From positions 1 to 64,000 of the IMG/VR virus record IMGVR_UViG_3300009082_000017: a DNA stretch of 64,000 nt; one strand, 5' to 3'. This DNA comes from a virus. Of this stretch, positions 54,130 to 61,573 are shown one piece after another (positions within the stretch are counted from its first letter, which is position 1; each line of letters begins with the position of its first letter). Both the position numbers and the translations under genes were made by a program. The notes beneath the pieces were generated by a model, which saw only the letters and a program-made list of their open reading frames with translations, was not told the origin of the DNA and ran no database searches.

Positions 54130-54417
54130 ATGATCACTTATAAATCACTTGAAAATCAATATGGTTTAAAAATAAACAAAAAATTTAAACTCATGTTAGG
54201 GGATAAAATTAATGATAATTATTGTCAGACTATGCTTAACAAAGCATTAAAAGGTAATTTAACTAATGCTGATAATAAGGATATATTTTCTAAAGGGCAG
54301 CAATCATCTAAAGAATACCCTGGATTATATTATCTTTGTTTTATTTTTATCAATCCTATAACATACTTACAATCTATTGATAAAATGGCAAAAAATATTG
54401 GAAGGGGTATAAAATAA
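54130..54417 (+). CDS. Small protein, unknown
   Basis: The 95-residue, Lys/Asn-rich protein is not recognised. The last base of its stop codon is the first of the next gene's ATG (TAATG). GGGAG lies 9 bases before its start. Confidence 0.45.
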   Translation: MITYKSLENQYGLKINKKFKLMLGDKINDNYCQTMLNKALKGNLTNADNKDIFSKGQQSSKEYPGLYYLCFIFINPITYLQSIDKMAKNIGRGIK

Positions 54418-54809
54418 TGATAATACCAATTGACAAGCTAGAATCAATTCCCGACCATGCAAGCCGTGACTTTAACAGACAATACGCGCATTATAACACT
54501 TCGGATGATAACAGTACTAATCCAATATGTGAGTATACAAAATTCCCCTCAATACAGGATATTTTTAAAGCCGTTGCAACTCAATCAGAACCGCCCGAAA
54601 CAGAGGTTATATATTCTGTTTACTATTGTGATTGTAACAGCGATAACGCTATACTTCCGGTTATTGGTGGAGCTTGTGAAGTCTCAATCAATCCAGAACC
54701 TTATTATAACGAATTAACAAAACAAAATGATATATATTGTGCATTTTTAAAATTTAATGAATTTGAAACAGCATATAATTACAGCGTCAATAATTCAAAA
54801 CAATTATAA
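54417..54809 (+). CDS. Small acidic protein, unknown
   Basis: The 130-residue protein (HYNTSDDNSTNPICEY, VIYSVYYCDCNSDNAILPV, FNEFETAYNYSV) carries a plausible beta domain and starts by TAATG coupling. No family recognised. Confidence 0.5.
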   Translation: MIIPIDKLESIPDHASRDFNRQYAHYNTSDDNSTNPICEYTKFPSIQDIFKAVATQSEPPETEVIYSVYYCDCNSDNAILPVIGGACEVSINPEPYYNELTKQNDIYCAFLKFNEFETAYNYSVNNSKQL

Positions 54810-54822
54810 AAAAGGTCAAACC

Positions 54823-55113
54823 ATGAATAACTATACTAAAGATTTTATCAGGTCTAAAATTACAACTGAAAAAAACTGGACGTATAAGGCTATTCTAGCA
54901 TTGTATAAATTGCAAACATCATCCGAAAAACTCGATCACGAAACTAAAGAAAAAAATAACGCTGGTTTTAATGGAATAGACGCAAAATTTTTAACCTCAC
55001 TTGCTATTTTTATTCAAAAAAATAAATTCCTAACAGATAAGCAATTAAAATCCGCTCAAAAAATTATTGGTAAGTATGCCGGACAACTAACGAAAATTGC
55101 AAACCAAAATTAA
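54823..55113 (+). CDS. Small helical protein, unknown
   Basis: The 96-residue protein starts at the ATG at 54823 (AAAAGGTCAAACC before it), avoiding overlap with the preceding gene that a longer frame would have. KEKNNAGFNGIDAKFLTSLA and LTDKQLKSAQKIIGKYAGQL resemble a short domain seen in phage/plasmid proteins of unknown role. Confidence 0.55.
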   Translation: MNNYTKDFIRSKITTEKNWTYKAILALYKLQTSSEKLDHETKEKNNAGFNGIDAKFLTSLAIFIQKNKFLTDKQLKSAQKIIGKYAGQLTKIANQN

Positions 55114-55122
55114 AAAATATAT

Positions 55123-55146
55123 CCTAATAAAATACTCATTTCATCA
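55123..55146. repeat. Dispersed CCATGAAA palindrome, copy 10 (degenerate)
   Basis: CCTAATAAAAT-N4-ATTTCATCAA, 9 bases after the stop codon at 55113. Confidence 0.5.
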
Positions 55147-55164
55147 ACGATTAATTTAAGGAAG

Positions 55165-55219
55165 TGTTCTATAAACTCTAATGTAATGTTCTACTATTAA
55201 TCAAATTTTATGGTATGAT
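55165..55219 (+). promoter_or_regulatory. Box-type promoter with two TGTTCTA at 22-base period
   Basis: TGTTCTA at 55165 and 55187, then TGG-TATGAT as extended -10. The usual -35 is poor, and the second box takes its place. The run TTAACTTAATCAAG after the -10 is repeated at the next box promoter. Confidence 0.6.
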
Positions 55220-55263
55220 TAACTTAATCAAGTAATTAATCAGACATTCAAAAAGGAGAAAAA

Positions 55264-55464
55264 ATGAAAACCGTAAAACAAATTCTTGAGTCTGGCGTCT
55301 GGATTAAAAGTAATAATTTTTCACTTTGGGCTGGCGATGATGGTTATTATTGGGTCACTGATGACCGTATGAACGATGATGATCAACTGGAATACCCTGT
55401 ATATGTTGGGAAAAGCCTTAAAAAAGCATTGGCTGATTTTTACAAAGCCATTGAAGAGTCATAA
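55264..55464 (+). CDS. Small acidic protein, unknown
   Basis: The 66-residue protein (WAGDDGYYWVTDDRMNDDDQ) follows a perfect AAAAAGGAGAAAAA site. Single gene between a box promoter and a composite palindrome. No family recognised. Confidence 0.55.
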   Translation: MKTVKQILESGVWIKSNNFSLWAGDDGYYWVTDDRMNDDDQLEYPVYVGKSLKKALADFYKAIEES

Positions 55465-55469
55465 CATTA

Positions 55470-55520
55470 TAGAACATCTGTTCAATGAAATCTATCTTTC
55501 ATTAGAACTTTTGTTCTAGA
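55470..55520. repeat. Composite palindrome with GAACA boxes, copy 11
   Basis: TAGAACATCTGTTC, AATGAAA-N6-TTTCATT, then AGAAC-N4-GTTCTA. The first block is a GAAC-N4-GTTC inverted repeat like a Gram-positive LexA box, but it lies after a stop codon. Confidence 0.65.
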
Positions 55521-55534
55521 AAGGAAATTCTAAA

Positions 55535-55669
55535 ATGCTATACTTTAAAACTTTTAATTGCAAAACTTATGCCGGATATTTGGAAGGTTCAAAACTTCTC
55601 AAATTAGGCTGGACGATTAAAGAGTATAACGGCGATTTTGTCACTATGCAAGGATCAAAACTTCCCTAA
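55535..55669 (+). CDS. Very small protein, unknown
   Basis: The 44-residue frame (CKTYAGYLEGSKLLKLGWTI) starts behind AGAAAGGAAATTCTAAA. The start is conventional and the composition is coding-like. No family recognised. Confidence 0.5.
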   Translation: MLYFKTFNCKTYAGYLEGSKLLKLGWTIKEYNGDFVTMQGSKLP

Positions 55670-55681
55670 TACTCTAATCTA

Positions 55682-55737
55682 ATGTTCTACAAACTCTTAA
55701 CTTATGTTCTAGTATTAATAATCAAGTCGTGGTATAC
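55682..55737 (+). promoter_or_regulatory. Box-type promoter, second copy at 22-base period
   Basis: TGTTCTA at 55682 and 55704, then TGG-TATACT and TTAACTTAATCAAG: the same arrangement and spacing as at 55165-55219. Confidence 0.62.
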
Positions 55738-55785
55738 TTAACTTAATCAAGAAAACAAACCACTAGACAAACAGGAGAAAATAAA

Positions 55786-56181
55786 ATGACTGAAAATGAG
55801 AACGAATACGAAAAACAAGCTAATGATTTTTTGAGCAAATACCAGATCAAATTTTCAATTGATTGTAGTAATACAAAAAATGCTAGATGGGAGCCATCAG
55901 GCGAACACTTTATTGTACAATTAACAAAAAAGAACCCAAGAAAACAAATAACATTTGATTTTTGGGGTTCTGTTAACGATATGGAAAATCAAATTACTCC
56001 GAACGCTTATGATGTTTTGGCTTGCATTTCTGGCGATTGTAGCTTTACAGATAAAGAAGACGTTATAAGTGAATTTGGTTATGAATTTTATGATGACGCA
56101 GAACGTATAGCGTCATTTGGTAGAAAACTTAATAAATTTTTTACTGAACAAGAAATTGAAGACTTATCAGAAATTAGATAG
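55786..56181 (+). CDS. Conserved phage/plasmid protein of unknown function
   Basis: The 131-residue protein carries NAYDVLACISGDCSFTD, SEFGYEFYDDAERIASFGRK and FFTEQEIEDLSEI, the hallmarks of a widespread family I recall from gut mobile elements. It is acidic, alpha/beta. Site AAACAGGAGAAAATAAA. Confidence 0.65.
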   Translation: MTENENEYEKQANDFLSKYQIKFSIDCSNTKNARWEPSGEHFIVQLTKKNPRKQITFDFWGSVNDMENQITPNAYDVLACISGDCSFTDKEDVISEFGYEFYDDAERIASFGRKLNKFFTEQEIEDLSEIR

Positions 56182-56240
56182 ATTTTACTCTTATAAATGG
56201 CATATTATAAAGGATAGTATGCTAAAATAAGAATAAAATC
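56182..56240 (+). other. Nested-hairpin gene end, copy 3
   Basis: A 14-base outer stem (GATTTTACTCTTAT / ATAAGAATAAAATC, one G-T) encloses GCATA / TATGC. It begins directly at the stop codon. Confidence 0.6.
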
Positions 56241-56274
56241 ATAATCAAACCATATAACAGGAAAGAGGCTAACA

Positions 56275-56796
56275 ATGCTAGAAAAAAGAAAATCACACGC
56301 TTTTAACAAAGATGTTTACCTCATCGGACAAGATGAGGAAGGGATTAACTATTGGTTAGAGGCTCCAGTATGGGATTGTGGCTGGTATTGGGGTTTTGGT
56401 TATATTGAAACTTACCAAAACAACGCAACACCAAACAGGGCAAGAGATATTGATAGCCATCAACATTTTAACGGTTTTGTTGGTCAAATGTTTGAATACA
56501 ATTTTGATAAAAAATGCGAAGTCAAAAAAGAATATATTCATACTCTTAATGACAAAGGATCACGCTTAACAGCAACGGTTTTAACAGACTCGGAAGCGTG
56601 GGAATTATCAGACCTCATGCAACGATTTTATACTATGCGTAAAATGGCAGACATTTTACATCAGGGAACTGATCATCTAACATCTAATACAAAACATAAA
56701 ACATTAAACCCTGAAATGAGAAAATGGATTAATGAAGAAGAATTACCGGCACTTTTTAAACGTGTTCTTGAAATTCTCTCACCACTAACAAAATAG
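56275..56796 (+). CDS. Conserved phage/plasmid protein, aromatic motif, unknown
   Basis: The 173 residues show EGINYWLEAPVWDCGWYWGF and GYIETY near the start and a helical C-terminus (PEMRKWINEEELPALFKRVL). This aromatic signature marks a family I recall from Bacillota plasmids and phages with no known function. Site GAAAGAGGCTAACA. Confidence 0.68.
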   Translation: MLEKRKSHAFNKDVYLIGQDEEGINYWLEAPVWDCGWYWGFGYIETYQNNATPNRARDIDSHQHFNGFVGQMFEYNFDKKCEVKKEYIHTLNDKGSRLTATVLTDSEAWELSDLMQRFYTMRKMADILHQGTDHLTSNTKHKTLNPEMRKWINEEELPALFKRVLEILSPLTK

Positions 56797-56860
56797 ATTT
56801 TATCCTGACCATATAAGACAAGTTTAATCACTTGTCTTATAGAATGAGTATAAAATTTAA
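56797..56860 (+). other. Nested-hairpin gene end, copy 4
   Basis: ATTTTATCCTGACCAT, inner stem ATAAGACAAGT / ACTTGTCTTAT, then AATGAGTATAAAAT. Outer words match those after 52471; inner stem differs but still pairs fully. Confidence 0.6.
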
Positions 56861-56881
56861 ATAACAGAAAAGAGGTTAACA

Positions 56882-57187
56882 ATGACCAACAATAAACCGA
56901 CAATTTACGATATAAAATATAGAACACAAGAAAAACAACCATTCTTTTTTGATCGCAAAACTTTAAAATTTTTTCATCAAACCATGAAAGATTTTAAAGT
57001 GAAAAAATCCCCCTTTGGTAGAATTTTTATTCAATGCCCTATCAGAAATGAAAAAAGAAATATCATAGGATATACTTTCAAAGAGTTTATAAATAACAAC
57101 GAACTAATAACGGTCAGGGATGATAATAACAATATTTTTGATGACAGAATGTTAATATCAATGGCTTGTTATATCCAATCTCATTAA
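56882..57187 (+). CDS. Small basic protein, unknown
   Basis: The 101-residue protein (KKSPFGRIFIQCPIRNEKRN) is Lys/Asn-rich and not recognised. Site GAAAAGAGGTTAACA is shared with the gene before. Confidence 0.5.
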   Translation: MTNNKPTIYDIKYRTQEKQPFFFDRKTLKFFHQTMKDFKVKKSPFGRIFIQCPIRNEKRNIIGYTFKEFINNNELITVRDDNNNIFDDRMLISMACYIQSH

Positions 57188-57203
57188 AAAGGAGTAATTC
57201 ATC

Positions 57204-57296
57204 ATGGACGTTATAATCTTCGGGTTCATCCTCTTTAGTTCGTTGCTGGCAGTTGCCGGATTGTATAAACTGATAACCGGAAAGGATTTAAAATAA
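57204..57296 (+). CDS. Tiny single-span membrane peptide
   Basis: The 30-residue peptide is almost a single helix (VIIFGFILFSSLLAVAGLYK) with a short Lys-rich tail. AAAAAGGAGTAATTCATC precedes the ATG, and the next gene starts 1 base after its stop. Confidence 0.5.
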   Translation: MDVIIFGFILFSSLLAVAGLYKLITGKDLK

Positions 57297-57297
57297 C

Positions 57298-57453
57298 ATG
57301 CAAACCTATACACAATATTTTTACTCAAACGGTGACATTGAACAAAAAGAAGGAATTAATTTAAAACTTCCATGCGCCCCATCATCTATTTTATTGGTGG
57401 TAGAATATAACAGCGGTTCGATTGTGAATTGCTACAATCCTAATGACCTTTAA
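57298..57453 (+). CDS. Small protein, unknown
   Basis: The 51-residue frame (LKLPCAPSSILLVVEYNSGS) follows the membrane peptide with one base between. Its ribosome-binding site (CCGGAAAGGATTTAAAATAAC) lies inside that gene. No family recognised. Confidence 0.45.
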   Translation: MQTYTQYFYSNGDIEQKEGINLKLPCAPSSILLVVEYNSGSIVNCYNPNDL

Positions 57454-57497
57454 CAGCCGGTCAAATATCAGTCAGACAATGAAAGGATTAAAAGATC

Positions 57498-57719
57498 ATG
57501 GACGAACAAAAATTAATTGCAGACTATAAAAGAACTGATGCAAAAATGGACAAACTACGCAAACAATGCGAATATTTTATGGTTTTAGCCAATGAAGCAT
57601 TAAAAAATAATAATCCTGAATTGGCATATAGTATTATATACCGATGCCCTGACCATGTTACAAATTGCTTTATAGTTGATGCTGTAAAACAATACAAAAA
57701 GAAAAATAATATTGAATAG
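57498..57719 (+). CDS. Small helical protein, unknown
   Basis: The 73-residue helical protein (KMDKLRKQCEYFMVLANEAL) starts behind GAAAGGATTAAAAGATC and ends in a TAG that is part of the following repeat. No family recognised. Confidence 0.5.
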   Translation: MDEQKLIADYKRTDAKMDKLRKQCEYFMVLANEALKNNNPELAYSIIYRCPDHVTNCFIVDAVKQYKKKNNIE

Positions 57720-57765
57720 AACACTTGTCCCATGAAATAACCTTTTCATTAGAACACATTTTCTA
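57717..57765. repeat. Composite palindrome with GAACA boxes, copy 12
   Basis: TAGAACACTTGTCC, CATGAAAT-N4-TTTTCAT, then TAGAACACATTTTCTA. The gene's stop codon is the first TAG. Confidence 0.62.
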
Positions 57766-57785
57766 TAACAGAAGGGATAAAACAA

Positions 57786-58103
57786 ATGAAAAAATTAATT
57801 ATCATCATTACAATAATCATTGTTCTAATAAGCACTTTCACTTTCATTAAATATCATGGCGCTCTGGATGGTTCCGATCCTGACATTAAATACAATTTAG
57901 ATCATACCTTTGGCTTACATTCTGAAGAACGGGCATTAAGAGTATACTCCAATTGGATGACCGGAACAGGGGTTATATATTGGCAACTAAACGAATCATT
58001 GTCTAATGATTATAATGATATTTGGGATTATTATATGATTAGATTGATTAACTGGGATATTCAATTTGAACATACTACCCAAGAAACAATAAAACAGGAC
58101 TAA
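57786..58103 (+). CDS. Secreted or membrane-anchored small protein
   Basis: The 105 residues begin with a signal-anchor (MKKLIIIITIIIVLISTF) and continue as an extracellular Tyr/Trp/Asp-rich domain. It may act at the cell surface, for example in superinfection exclusion; this is a guess. Site CAGAAGGGATAAAACAA. Confidence 0.55.
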   Translation: MKKLIIIITIIIVLISTFTFIKYHGALDGSDPDIKYNLDHTFGLHSEERALRVYSNWMTGTGVIYWQLNESLSNDYNDIWDYYMIRLINWDIQFEHTTQETIKQD

Positions 58104-58107
58104 CAAA

Positions 58108-58302
58108 ATGAATAACTGGACACTTCTCTATACCTCTCCAAATTATCAATACTATAAGCACAACACAACCGGCAGACTAGCCACTACAACCAATAATAAA
58201 CCGCCTACCGTTGATGACGGTACATACTACAACCTTTTACCCTTTGCTGTATCAAATTGTGAATCAACCGAAACCTTAAAAGATATTCGTAGAATCTTTT
58301 AA
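58108..58302 (+). CDS. Small protein, unknown
   Basis: The 64-residue protein (WTLLYTSPNYQYYKHNTTGR) begins 4 bases after the membrane protein gene, likely coupled to it. No family recognised. Confidence 0.5.
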   Translation: MNNWTLLYTSPNYQYYKHNTTGRLATTTNNKPPTVDDGTYYNLLPFAVSNCESTETLKDIRRIF

Positions 58303-58307
58303 GGTTT

Positions 58308-58353
58308 TGTTCTATTTTGTTCTATTGTAATTTTTTGAACTATCGTTTATAAT
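58308..58353 (+). promoter_or_regulatory. Promoter with TGTTCTA boxes
   Basis: TTGTAA-N17-TATAAT (58325-58353); TGTTCTA boxes at 58308 and 58318, the second touching the -35. After the -10 the run TTGTAATCAAAAACAG nearly repeats at 62041-62057. Confidence 0.72.
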
Positions 58354-58392
58354 GGTATTGTAATCAAAAACAGATAACGAAAGGGATTAAAA

Positions 58393-58551
58393 ATGTGGCA
58401 AACAAAATACTTCAAAACACAAGAACAGGCGCAAAATTGGATGGATAAAAATTATCATAAATACCAAATGGAATTAATTTTCATCAACAAAAAAACTGAA
58501 AAATCAAATGGTTACGGTGTGGAATACAAACCGCTAATAAAAATCTACTAA
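58393..58551 (+). CDS. Very small protein, unknown
   Basis: The 52-residue protein (FKTQEQAQNWMDKNYHKYQM) starts behind CGAAAGGGATTAAAA. The helix-then-strand pattern is common in tiny phage proteins. No family recognised. Confidence 0.5.
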   Translation: MWQTKYFKTQEQAQNWMDKNYHKYQMELIFINKKTEKSNGYGVEYKPLIKIY

Positions 58552-58565
58552 ATAGGAGATTAAAA

Positions 58566-58745
58566 ATGTATATTGCTCACGTTCTTTCTAATGGTGGTAT
58601 AATCAAAGAATTTATTTTCACCCCTGAAGAATATCACTTTAACACTATCAAAACCATGATTCTTCAAACCATAACAACCGGACAAATTTGGTTAACAGTG
58701 AATGATCAAAATGACGTTGAAATTTTCGATGGTTTAATTAGATAA
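58566..58745 (+). CDS. Very small protein, unknown
   Basis: The 59-residue protein (AHVLSNGGIIKEFIFTPEEY) has TAGGAGATTAAAA before the ATG. No family recognised. Confidence 0.5.
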   Translation: MYIAHVLSNGGIIKEFIFTPEEYHFNTIKTMILQTITTGQIWLTVNDQNDVEIFDGLIR

Positions 58746-58760
58746 AAGAAAGGATTAAAA

Positions 58761-59123
58761 ATGTCAAACGGAAACTACGCAAATTTTGAAATTCTACCAA
58801 ACGGAAATTTAAAAATATCATTAATCCCTGAAGGGAAAATTGAATTAACAGAAATTCAAGAACAATACAAAGAACAATGGTCAGATGAAATAATGTTCCG
58901 TGAAATTATAGAACATCAATTATGTAACGGCTGGACATGGGTACAGCCGGAAGATATTGGAGCATTAACAGAAGCCCCTATCTTGTCAGACGATGTAGTT
59001 TATAACGATGATGGTATTGTTGAATTTATTGATAATGTCTGGTGGTATCCTAATTATATGGTAGAATCATTAACAGAAAAATTACAAGAAAATGGATACC
59101 TTATTTTCACAAAAGTAGAATAA
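58761..59123 (+). CDS. Conserved phage/plasmid protein of unknown function
   Basis: The 120-residue protein has WVQPEDIGALTEAPILSDD and a VWWYPNYMVESLTEKLQENG end, phrases I recall from a broad family in gut phages, plasmids and conjugative elements. Function unknown. Site GAAAGGATTAAAA. Confidence 0.68.
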   Translation: MSNGNYANFEILPNGNLKISLIPEGKIELTEIQEQYKEQWSDEIMFREIIEHQLCNGWTWVQPEDIGALTEAPILSDDVVYNDDGIVEFIDNVWWYPNYMVESLTEKLQENGYLIFTKVE

Positions 59124-59160
59124 CATTGTAACCAATTCAAATACTGAAAGGATAAATAAA

Positions 59161-59667
59161 ATGAAGCACATAATTTATGACAACTACGAAGATTTTGATA
59201 CAATGGATAACACCAAACAACAAATAGCCGAACATCAAGAAATTCCTATTGAAGAAGTAACAGAACAAATGGTCTATGATGAATGGGGAGAACAACTTGA
59301 TTTTTGGTTTTCAGACGAACAAGAAAACCTTAATAAACAATTAGACGGGAACATTATCGCTATTGCAGACTTAGGATTATGGAACGGCAGATTTTCAGGC
59401 TATAAAATTATTGGAGACAATCTGAATGAAATAATGAGTTTTGGCAACCATGATTATATTAAAATTTATAGTGATGGTTATAATATCCGTAAAGAATCAT
59501 CACACCATGACGGTACTAATCATATCCTTTTTAGAATGGTCAGAAATGATAGAAACATTGATTATTTTACCGATATGATTTATAACAAAAAACCTATAAC
59601 AAAAAATATGTTGAATTACTATACAAAAAGCATTGAAAAAAATGTTAGAAATATTTACGGCTGGTAA
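59161..59667 (+). CDS. Conserved phage/plasmid protein of unknown function
   Basis: The 168-residue protein contains IAIADLGLWNGRFSGYKI and SSHHDGTNHILFRM, marking a family common in mobile elements of gut bacteria (recalled). The Asp/His motifs could be functional but no activity is known to me. Site GAAAGGATAAATAAA. Confidence 0.68.
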   Translation: MKHIIYDNYEDFDTMDNTKQQIAEHQEIPIEEVTEQMVYDEWGEQLDFWFSDEQENLNKQLDGNIIAIADLGLWNGRFSGYKIIGDNLNEIMSFGNHDYIKIYSDGYNIRKESSHHDGTNHILFRMVRNDRNIDYFTDMIYNKKPITKNMLNYYTKSIEKNVRNIYGW

Positions 59668-59708
59668 ATAAAAACATTATCCCTATAACACGAAAGGAAT
59701 TAACAATC

Positions 59709-59897
59709 ATGGCTAAACTAATCCATACAACGGCTCCAGACGATGACCCCGCAGGATGTTTATATTGTGGTGAACCATTTTTCAAAGGTGATAAAATCGT
59801 ATTAGATGAATCCCTGGACTCCGTTTTTTGTTCTGAACATTGTGATCAAGAATATCGAAAATTTTACCCCGAACAGAATGAGAGTAATCCACTATGA
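59709..59897 (+). CDS. Small zinc-finger protein
   Basis: The 62-residue protein has CLYCGEPFFKGDKIV and VFCSEHCDQEYRKFY, a treble-clef/MYM-like zinc finger. It may bind DNA, RNA or a protein. The next gene overlaps its end by 4 bases (ATGA). Confidence 0.65.
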   Translation: MAKLIHTTAPDDDPAGCLYCGEPFFKGDKIVLDESLDSVFCSEHCDQEYRKFYPEQNESNPL

Positions 59898-60109
59898 GAC
59901 TAAACCCTCACATTCGTGGTTACTTACTCCAATTGGTCAAACCATCCAACAACACTAAACAGATACAACTTGCTAGATGGGCATTGAGAATTATAGAACG
60001 CGGTTATATATCTGAATTTCAACTCAAAGAACTTGAAAATATGGGGTATAAATATCCTAGTCTTAACAGAAAATTGGCACTTGACACATCCCTTAACAGT
60101 GTAGTATAA
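59894..60109 (+). CDS. Small helical protein, unknown
   Basis: The 71-residue helical protein (TKQIQLARWALRIIERGYIS) starts by ATGA overlap with the zinc-finger gene. Its 3' end contains the whole of the next promoter (60081-60110). Confidence 0.55.
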   Translation: MRLNPHIRGYLLQLVKPSNNTKQIQLARWALRIIERGYISEFQLKELENMGYKYPSLNRKLALDTSLNSVV

Positions 60110-60110
60110 T
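60081..60110 (+). promoter_or_regulatory. Promoter inside the end of a gene, with TTAACAG in the spacer
   Basis: TTGACA-N18-TATAAT; the spacer includes CCTTAACAGTGT. The -10 runs over the stop codon of the upstream gene. Confidence 0.75.
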
Positions 60111-60132
60111 CAAATCAGAAAGGATACCTAAA

Positions 60133-60522
60133 ATGACAACTGCTAACTTAACCAACAAAAAACTAAAACTAAAATTGCAAACAACAACTATTATTCTTAT
60201 TGCTGGTCAAATTGGTGACTGGCTCACTACCGCATGGTTTTTATCTTTAGGTGGTTCTGAAGGCAATCCTATCCCCTACCAATACGGATGGATGACGTTT
60301 ATATTACTACAAACCGTCTTTACAGCCTTGTTTGCAATACTAATGGAAACAGTATCAGAAAATCATTTCAATTATTACCAGAATCTTTTTAACAAATATC
60401 CAATTATCAAAACAGTAATCCAATACACAAAATGGTTTATCGCTTTATATTGGTGCTATCCGGCAATTCACAATATTTTTTGGATGATTATTGAATATTA
60501 TAATATCCACATTACAATATAG
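60133..60522 (+). CDS. DUF5658-like membrane protein
   Basis: The 129-residue protein has three to four membrane segments; the first carries GQIGDWLTTAWFLSLGG and EGNPIPYQYGW, like the DUF5658 family (D-x-x-T-T and E-x-NP). Role unknown. First gene behind promoter 60081-60110. Confidence 0.65.
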   Translation: MTTANLTNKKLKLKLQTTTIILIAGQIGDWLTTAWFLSLGGSEGNPIPYQYGWMTFILLQTVFTALFAILMETVSENHFNYYQNLFNKYPIIKTVIQYTKWFIALYWCYPAIHNIFWMIIEYYNIHITI

Positions 60523-60534
60523 GAGACTTAACGC

Positions 60535-60633
60535 ATGACACTATATCAATGGCTCAAAGATCAAGGCATCAAACCTCAATCATTATTAAACAAACGTATC
60601 AATTTGCTTCGATATACCGAAGACCAAAAATGA
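60535..60633 (+). CDS. Tiny protein, unknown
   Basis: The 32-residue frame (YQWLKDQGIKPQSLLNKRIN) starts behind ATAGGAGACTTAACGC, a strong site. Probably translated; no family. Confidence 0.45.
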   Translation: MTLYQWLKDQGIKPQSLLNKRINLLRYTEDQK

Positions 60634-60663
60634 CCTCAACAAACCGGTTACAATTATGATAAT

Positions 60664-60789
60664 ATGGGAAAAGTAAAAACAATTGATAAGTGGAAAATAA
60701 CCTTTGAAAACGGTGGTTCATGGTATGCCGGTGAACAAATAAATAGCGATTATACCGCCGACTTATGGAAAATTGAAATACTATCATAA
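60664..60789 (+). CDS. Tiny beta-type protein, unknown
   Basis: The 41-residue frame (WKITFENGGSWYAGEQINSD) looks coding. The upstream site is weak (no clear AGG). No family recognised. Confidence 0.4.
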   Translation: MGKVKTIDKWKITFENGGSWYAGEQINSDYTADLWKIEILS

Positions 60790-60810
60790 TTAGCGAAAGG
60801 ATAAAATAAA

Positions 60811-61053
60811 ATGACTCAAACAATTGTTGGTGGTTTTGGTAACAATAAACCCGAAGGACTTCCCGAAGGGTATGAAAGTATGACTCCCGAAGTATTTGTG
60901 ATCGAATATACAAAAAAGAATAGTATTGTTCTTCCACCAAAAGAAAAAAGAGAATACTCATACACCTATAAAAAGAGAATGGTATTATTACACACTGGGT
61001 TAACAGATAATGATTATTATACGGCAATCGGCGCAAAACAATCAAACGTATAA
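60811..61053 (+). CDS. Small basic protein, unknown
   Basis: The 80-residue protein (EGLPEGYESMTPEVFVIEYT) starts behind CGAAAGGATAAAATAAA. A larger frame on the opposite strand here is a shadow. No family recognised. Confidence 0.5.
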   Translation: MTQTIVGGFGNNKPEGLPEGYESMTPEVFVIEYTKKNSIVLPPKEKREYSYTYKKRMVLLHTGLTDNDYYTAIGAKQSNV

Positions 61054-61054
61054 C

Positions 61055-61102
61055 AGAACAAACTTTCTAATGAAATAATCCTTTCATGGAACATATTTTC
61101 TA
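61055..61102. repeat. Composite palindrome with GAACA boxes, copy 13
   Basis: AGAACA, TAATGAAAT-N4-CTTTCATGG, then AACATATTTTCTA, directly after the stop codon at 61053. Confidence 0.62.
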
Positions 61103-61120
61103 AAAAACAGGAGGCTTAAA

Positions 61121-61297
61121 ATGGAATACGGAATTTTTGTAATTTATGAAAACGGTCAAACAATCCGCTATGAACCTGATTTTTCTTTTGACTCGCCAGA
61201 AGACGCTAAAGAATGTATGAGATGTTGGCGCATTACTGGAGAACACAAACTCCCTATTGGCGGACTCTATTTCACGGCATTACCTATCTGGAAGTAA
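61121..61297 (+). CDS. Small protein, unknown
   Basis: The 58-residue protein (FVIYENGQTIRYEPDFSF, then CMRCWRITGEH) has a very strong CAGGAGGCTTAAA site. CMRC may bind metal. No family recognised. Confidence 0.52.
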   Translation: MEYGIFVIYENGQTIRYEPDFSFDSPEDAKECMRCWRITGEHKLPIGGLYFTALPIWK

Positions 61298-61317
61298 TTA
61301 AAACTAGGAGGTTTAAA

Positions 61318-61560
61318 ATGTGGAAGTCAAACATCTTTATACCCGAACTTGGTCAGAAAATTAAATACCGTGATCAAAACTGTATTACTCATGTTGGAGT
61401 ATTCCATGCCGATACCGATTCTTGGCAGGTTCATGATATTATAGGCGGTATTACAACCTCATGGCATAACGTAATTGAATGGCAAGGTTTTGAGCCAGCT
61501 TTAACGGACATGTGGTATAGCAATTGGTTACTGGCAAGTATTGAGTCTGAATTAGCATAG
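61318..61560 (+). CDS. Small protein, unknown
   Basis: The 80-residue protein (HADTDSWQVHDIIGGITTSW) starts at 61318 behind CTAGGAGGTTTAAA; a longer in-frame option beginning at 61213 would overlap the gene before and lacks a site. No family recognised. Confidence 0.55.
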   Translation: MWKSNIFIPELGQKIKYRDQNCITHVGVFHADTDSWQVHDIIGGITTSWHNVIEWQGFEPALTDMWYSNWLLASIESELA

Positions 61561-61573
61561 AAAGGATGATACA

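Noticed and set aside
55470-55483. SOS promoter control at the GAAC-N4-GTTC site
   Set aside because: The site is downstream of a stop codon and about 230 bases away from the nearest -10, so normal promoter repression is unlikely; kept only as part of the repeat finding.
60599-61045. 148-codon minus-strand frame within the rightward array
   Set aside because: It is opposite to two small genes with proper sites and continues the shadow pattern; its Tyr/Phe/Arg/Leu-rich product looks random.
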